This document shows positions 58,727 to 64,000 of a stretch of 64,000 bases of DNA, one piece after another; positions within the stretch are counted from its first letter, which is position 1; the number at the start of each line of letters is the position of its first letter. The notes below the pieces were generated by a model. The model ran no database searches. It had not been told where the DNA came from and was given only the letters and a program-made list of their open reading frames with translations. The translations under genes and the position numbers were made by a program. This DNA comes from Spinacia oleracea (lineage: Eukaryota; Streptophyta; Magnoliopsida; Caryophyllales; Amaranthaceae), in assembly GCF_020520425.1 (NCBI RefSeq), contig NC_079490.1, positions 2,666,001 to 2,730,000 of the forward strand, in the 5' to 3' direction.

Positions 58727-58934
58727 GAACCCGACCTGAAAGGTCCTGAGAGAAATCCAAACCCGAACTGAACATAATTGACATCGGCTCGATTTGACCC
58801 ATTTATCTTATTTTGTACTATAGTAATATTGAGTTTTACAATATTTCTGATATTTTTTTTACACAACCCGACATCGACCCAAAACCAAACCCGAACCTGA
58901 CCCATTGACCCCAATTGACACCCCTACCTAAAAC

Positions 58935-59849
58935 TACACAAGTAAACGTGTGGTACACACCTTTAACGACCGAAACAAACTACTTCATACGTCGTAGATC
59001 GACCGAGTTGGTGTTTGGTAGTCATAGTACGATAGAAAAGAAAGTAAGAGCACGATAGACTTTTCGACCGTATAAGTTACCTAAATGTTTAGGAAATGAT
59101 TTTCTTTAACGTACGTATATGGAGTACCAACTTTTTATTACCAAAAATGTTGTACCCTATGTTAAACTACAATGTTACCCTTATTAGTAGTAGTGCACTA
59201 AACCCAATGCACATTCAGTAACTATTCTGAAGAATTTCTGCAAGAATTGAAATCTAAATAAGCTACTGCTACTCTGCTAGTAGTAATAGTACAATCAGCT
59301 ATAAGCTATAGCTGATTTGTGGTTTAATTAAAAAGAGCTGAAAACAAAAGCAATAAGCTCAAAGAGAAACAAACAAAGGGGAGTACGTACGTATTTTACT
59401 GAATTCATTATTTTTCCTTCTTTAAAAGTTTATAAAATTAACTAACACAGATCTCAAGATAAGTTAAAGGTGAAAGCAAAAGAACTCAGAAAATTTTAAT
59501 TAAAATTTAGGAATTTTTGGATTTTTTGGCTAACTTTTTATCTCAGAATTTTAATGGGGAGGTGTTACTGCTACTGTGTTATGGTCAACGGGGACACAGA
59601 AATTCAATGGTGAAGGAAAGTCAGCTTTTTGGTAATGCGAGTTAGATTACGTTCTTTTCACCTTATTCTTATGGTTTATTTGATCAGAATAGAAAAATCA
59701 GATCAGACTAGATCAGATAAGAAAAAAATTAAAAATACTGACAAAAATATTTAAATCAGACCATACTTGATCAGAAACTAGAAAAATCAGATCAGGTGAA
59801 GAGAATGTGTTAGGTTGTTGGCTAATGCGATGACAATATAATTGCATTG
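58935..59849. other. No gene recognised
   Basis: AT-rich. A TCAGATCAG/CTAGATCAG word recurs at 59685-59800. No coding region. Confidence 0.4.
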
Positions 59850-60165
59850 GCGATGATAAAGGTCGTAAGTTGCGACAACTAAAAACATTTAGTTGTCGCA
59901 ATCTTACGTGTTGGAATCTAATTGGTACATATAGGCGCCACATAGATTTGCGTCATCACGATATTTTTACTATGAAAATATGTAAATAAGGTAATCGATA
60001 TAAAGAAGGAAACAAATTAGAATAGTAAGATTTTCCTACCTTTTTAGAAATATATATAATAAGTTATATAAGTTAAATATTTTAGTTTCCAATTTAAATC
60101 ACGACACATAAGCATGACATGTCATCATTGTGACATGACTTAAAGGTCGACCTTTATCATTTTCG
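59850..60165. mobile_element. MULE-like MITE, copy 2, 316 bp
   Basis: ATTGCATTG (59841-59849) and ATTGCATTA (60166-60174) form a 9-bp duplication with one mismatch. Ends GCGATGATAAAGGTCG and CGACCTTTATCATTTTCG are inverted. The body follows 37740-38074 closely (TTTAGTTGTCGCAATCTTA, ACATATAGGCGCCACATAG). Confidence 0.82.
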
Positions 60166-60174
60166 ATTGCATTA

Positions 60175-61599
60175 ATACGAAGTAATTAAGAAATGTGTTG
60201 TACTATTCGTACGTATTAAGCATATTCAAGCATGTACAATCGCATTAGGATTTCCCTTTGCGAAGAAGTTCTACTAACATTTTTCTTACCTTTTAAATAA
60301 ATAAATTAAGTAATTAACCATGTAATTAATGCATAATTTTTTGGTTATGTATGTCTAAAAGGTAAATCTTTATCTTGATCTTTACCTAAATTCTGATCAT
60401 CTTAGCTTAAATTTCTAGTTTAATTAATATTTTGTAATCATGAAATTATCTTACCATAATGTACTTTAACTTGTTTGCTCCGAACTTATTTTATATAAAC
60501 TTATTACACTTGAATTTATCTTATCTACTTATTTGATTTGAAACACTCGGTAAGTGAGTATTAGGCAAGGAGAAGAAAGGACCAACATCAACGCTTCCTT
60601 CTCGTTAGCCTTTTCGCCCCGTGCTTTCCCGATCATTCGGGGGAAGGCGGGACACTGCGAGGGCTCTTCCTTCGTTTTTTTCTTTCTTATCTTTTTATTA
60701 TTAGCATCTTCTTAAGTGTATACTCGTATATACATGGTTCTGTTTCACACACTTTATTCAGAAACGAAGTAAATTTTGGCGCTTTTCTACTCAGTAAAGC
60801 ACATTACAACATACTCCATGAAAACCGTTTTTATTCACAAGTAGACGCGCCAAAATCATTTCCCGTTATTTATTTTTTACGCTTTTACTTTTTTGGGTCT
60901 CACAAGTTGACTTAACAGTTGATGTGACTCCCTTGCAAGGCCTTGTTTGGTTGTTTGTTTTATAGGGAGTACAAGATTAAAGGGGAATTTGTTCCTCCTC
61001 ATTATTTTCTCTTTGAGATTTGTGTGTTTTTGTGTCAGTTTTTTTTCCCCTTTCCCCTCCAAACGGGGATCCAGCTTCACAATCAAGCACACTACTGTTA
61101 CCATTTACCAATGTAAACTTTTATTTTTTTCCCTTTTCTTTTCGAAAATGAAATAATTTTAAATTTTTTTATTAGAAAAATTCAATTTTCTCATGATATA
61201 TCGAACATGTTGGCTGGAGTATATGTGGTTTGGAATTTGGGAGTGACAATGATGAACCAAAAGAAAATATTGGATAAGATTCATTGAGTATGTGGATCAT
61301 TATCATTTTATCTCTTTCATTTTCATAATTATTAAGTCAACTTTTTTTTAAACATGTTTATAATTATTAAGTCAACTTTGTTTTTAACATGTGCTTAAAG
61401 AAATAACTACGGAAAATCTAGAAGTAAACTTACAAACGCGACTAATTTATTTGCACCCAAAAAAAAATGAAATATGATCAAGTATTTAAGGGATTTTGAA
61501 AGGGGTATTGTTTTAACTTTTAAGATACCTAACTAGTTTGATCAATTACTATTGAAGGTTAAATAAACAATTAATAAGAGATTATCGATCATTAATGGA
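60175..61599. other. No gene recognised
   Basis: Contains a GC-richer patch near 60600-60675 (CCGATCATTCGGGGGAAGGC) and a stretch at 60940-61100 beginning CCTTGTTTGGTTG, a phrase common in plant repeats. Neither has clear element ends. Confidence 0.35.
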
Positions 61600-62640
61600 C
61601 AACAAATAGGTGTGGGCCATGTTGGGTCGTTTATCGTTTTGAGCCCGCCTACCTTTGGTCTGCCTTGGCACGTCACACCAGAAACATACATAAGCCAACA
61701 TTTACTTTTTTTTAGCGTGATTTGTTGTGCTTGTACATACATAAGGCGCAACCCACAACATGACACACACGATAACATGTTGTGTCGCGCCTACCAGGCC
61801 CGCTTCGTGCCGTTTTCGTGTCGTTACATGGACCAGCCCGACCTAGTGTCTTCTTTACTCCGTAGGTCGAAACCTAGAGCTAAAAATCATGAGCAATACT
61901 ACAAGTAATGAATTCCATATGATAAGTCATAGTTTGAGGATGTGTTTGGAGATTTGGAGGTATAATTTTTGTCTTCAAATTTGGTAAACCTAAGATACCC
62001 TAGGGTTGCTATAACAAGGGTGGTGGTTACTATGAGCCATAATGCCCTTCTTCCACCCTTCCATTCACAAGAAAAATCCTGCTGCCAAGCATTTATTAAT
62101 TGGACAAACCTTTTTATTTTATGAAGGATCAATTCATACAAACAATTGTGCAAGAGGGGACAGAAAGGGCAAAACAAATCCCCCCCTATTTATGTAACTG
62201 TAACCATTATTACAACAACGAGTAGCAACAAAAGAGATTTGTGATGATATAAGTACATAAAGATGGATCTGGCCCAGCCCGGCCCGACCCGACCCGGGAT
62301 GAAAAAGACAAGGTCCGATACGAGTACAAAGTCGCGGGGCCATCGGCTGAGCTCATGCCTCTTTTTTCTTATTTTTTTGGAAAAACACGACACGACAAGC
62401 ACGCCGAATTCAGTGGAGTTAGGCCTAGAAATGAAGGCACAACCGGGCTCGAGGGCTCGTGGATTTGGTCGTGTCTGGACCACCTTTTTGAAAATTTCAA
62501 CCCGGCCCGACCGGACAAAAAACAAGCAAGTGATTTTTGGTATTGGCCAAGCCCGTTCAGGCACAAGGCACGTGCTCTCAGTACAACGCCCGACCCCGCC
62601 CCGACCCATAACCATCTTGATAAAACACGGAGTACAGTTT
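61600..62640. repeat. Two GC-rich dispersed repeats
   Basis: About 61605-61840 and 62255-62620 are rich in GGCCCGACCCG and CCCGACC words. The second starts AAGATGGATCTGG and ends CCATAACCATCTT, an imperfect inverted pair like the right end at 13580, so it is probably a decayed TIR element. The overlapping frames on both strands are compositional. Confidence 0.5.
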
Positions 62641-63106
62641 TTTGGTTGAGTTTCGTCTGCATTTTTATTTGTTATGATTCTAAATAAACATAAAATTATA
62701 CTGAATAAAGATTTGAGATTGAATTCCGATACCTTATTATATTCTTTTGATTCAGTTTCATCTAGTTTAGTTCAACTCAACTTCATTTAGTTCAGTTCAG
62801 TTAAGTTAAGTCCAGCCAAATAAATCTAACAAATATAAGGTCTTGTGCAGTTGGAGAAAACAAACTCTTGACAATGATGGAAGGTCATATTCATATTCGA
62901 TGAAAATGATTACCTTGATGTTGTAATGATGCAAAAATTAAAAAAATTGTGCATTTGTCGGTCTAGTACCTAAGCTAGCTACTCAACCATAATGAAGTTT
63001 ATAATTTCTTGATTAATTAGTAGACTCTTGAATTCTTGATTTATTTACCATATTGTCTTCGACTCATGGGATGTTTTTGGCTACGATCTTTCGGTGTATT
63101 AAGTTC

Positions 63107-63138
63107 GAATTAACTTAACTTAACTTAACTTAACTTAA
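63107..63138. repeat. Pentanucleotide microsatellite (CTTAA)n
   Basis: About six head-to-tail TAACT/CTTAA units. Further GTTCA/CTCAA-like words occur at 62750-62815. Confidence 0.85.
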
Positions 63139-63777
63139 TTTTTCTGAGCTTACACAGAGATGGTTAAATAAACATTTAAATAAATGATTTTAAAAGTGAT
63201 TGAGGACAAAACTAATCGCTTACTTAAGTTAAGAATTAACATAAATTAACCTTAAAAGCAACAAACAATTGAAGCCCATAAACACCTAATCAAACAACAT
63301 GTTTAAGGAGAATGCATGATAGAGAGAAAAGAGTCTACTTCAAACAACTTGCTTAGGGAAAAAAAAAAAAGGGACTTTGAATTAAATTATTAAAACAAAG
63401 TTCTTTTTAGGATGACTTTAAGACTTTAAGACCAATATGAAATCAATGGACTTATTAAGAGTTACCTTCTCGTGTTTTATTTATCAAATCAAAGGACTCA
63501 TAACGTTATTTGGTGGCAACAAAAAAAAAAAAAAAAAAATCTTTTTGAAGTGGTAAAATACAATAAAAATTAATTGAGATGGTAAAAATTAAATTTTGTT
63601 TTTTCAGAAGGTGGTAAAAATTAAATACCATTTCCTTAATTTAAGTAGGTGAGGTGGGTTATAGGGGAATGGGAAATAAAGTTACAAGCCTAACAATTTT
63701 AAATCTACTATCTCTCCCCTTTTTCTCTCTTCTCTCTCATCTTTTAGGGTTTTAATTTTCTTTGCCGTTTAGGCCGA

Positions 63778-63811
63778 AAATAGTCTAATTTCTTCGGAAA
63801 TTAGACTATTT
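63778..63811. other. Perfect 15-bp stem hairpin with TTCG loop
   Basis: AAATAGTCTAATTTC, then TTCG, then GAAATTAGACTATTT. A stem this long with a UUCG tetraloop would be very stable in RNA. It lies in a CT-rich, leader-like stretch (63700-63870) that could belong to a gene starting beyond the window. Confidence 0.75.
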
Positions 63812-63950
63812 CCGACCCTTATTCTTGTTTTTTCATTGTTTTCTCTTTATGTATTGTCTTGTTTTGTTTTTTCTGTTGTTTGGTTCCCAACTTATTCTTG
63901 GGTTGTTCCCAATTTATTTGGGTTTTTCCTAGAGTTTTTTAAGTTCTTGA

Positions 63951-63970
63951 TTCTCATCCATGGATGAGAA
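63951..63970. other. Perfect 20-bp palindrome
   Basis: TTCTCATCCATGGATGAGAA, followed by TTTTAGGGTTTTTAGGGTTT. It lies 140 bp from the TTCG hairpin. Confidence 0.8.
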
Positions 63971-64000
63971 TTTTTTTAGGGTTTTTAGGGTTTCAATAAT

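Larger units (their letters stand above)
45114..58926. mobile_element. hAT-like MITE of about 240 bp, split by the Athila element
   Basis: The outer ends are TAGGGCTGACAA (45114) and TTGACACCCCTA (to 58926), flanked by a perfect 8-bp CCTAAAAC (45106-45113, 58927-58934). Removing the Athila and one GAACC leaves about 240 bp of CCCGACC-rich DNA typical of the GC-rich repeats in this window. The intact outer duplication shows that the Athila insertion is the later event. Confidence 0.8.

Noticed and set aside
62190..62662. Overlapping 97-141 codon frames on both strands
   Set aside because: Compositional openness of a GC-rich repeat. Similar frames appear at 13304 and 37255.

Overview
This is a gene-poor, AT-rich, transposon-dense stretch of a flowering-plant nuclear genome. 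The evidence is spliced plant genes (an SNF12/BAF60 homologue and a PADRE/DUF4228 gene), an Athila-type Ty3/gypsy retrotransposon primed by tRNA-Asp, many Stowaway MITEs with CTCCCTCCGTCCC ends, CACTA, hAT, MULE and Harbinger-like elements, and tRNA-derived SINEs. The mix would suit a Caryophyllales genome (spinach, beet or goosefoot relatives), but that is inference and the species cannot be fixed from this sequence.

Layout. 1-4.0 kb: the 3' end of an unrecognised plus-strand gene. A 5'-truncated LINE with an RNase H reading frame lies upstream of its last two exons and a minisatellite lies in its last intron. 5.9-8.5 kb: an SNF12 homologue on the minus strand with two coding exons; its intron carries a 572-bp TIR element. 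Two diverged copies of one intergenic block (about 4.3-5.1 and 12.2-13.1 kb) flank this gene. 9-17 kb: mostly small DNA transposons, several nested. 17.7-18.4 kb: a single-exon PADRE/DUF4228 gene with a TATA box. 20.5-24.4 kb: a 3.9-kb CACTA element that carries the first coding exon of an ABCC1/ABCC2-type (MRP) transporter, so it is a Pack-CACTA. 24.4-45 kb: a graveyard of MITEs, SINEs, a LINE/RTE fragment with a trinucleotide tail, and GC-rich repeats; I see no host gene there.

45.16-58.73 kb: a complete and very young Athila element of 13,568 bp. Its two 1,797-bp LTRs differ by one base by eye, and a perfect 5-bp target duplication (GAACC) flanks it. It has one intact gag-pol frame (1,826 codons) and a second frame (462 codons) of the Athila ORF1/plant-transposon-protein type. 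It landed inside a roughly 240-bp hAT-like MITE that still has its own 8-bp duplication. LTRs and spacer carry arrays of GC-rich inverted repeats (AGCGAGGGA...TCCCTCGCT). 59-64 kb: one more MULE-like MITE, GC-rich repeats, a pentanucleotide microsatellite and two strong hairpins at the right edge.

Only two host genes can be named with confidence; the rest of the window is transposon biology. The features most worth a second look are the Pack-CACTA, the young Athila with its hairpin arrays and repeated polypurine-like motifs, and the chain of nested insertions. Several long reading frames begin at TTG or GTG when extended; I moved those starts to the first plausible ATG or marked the frame as truncated.
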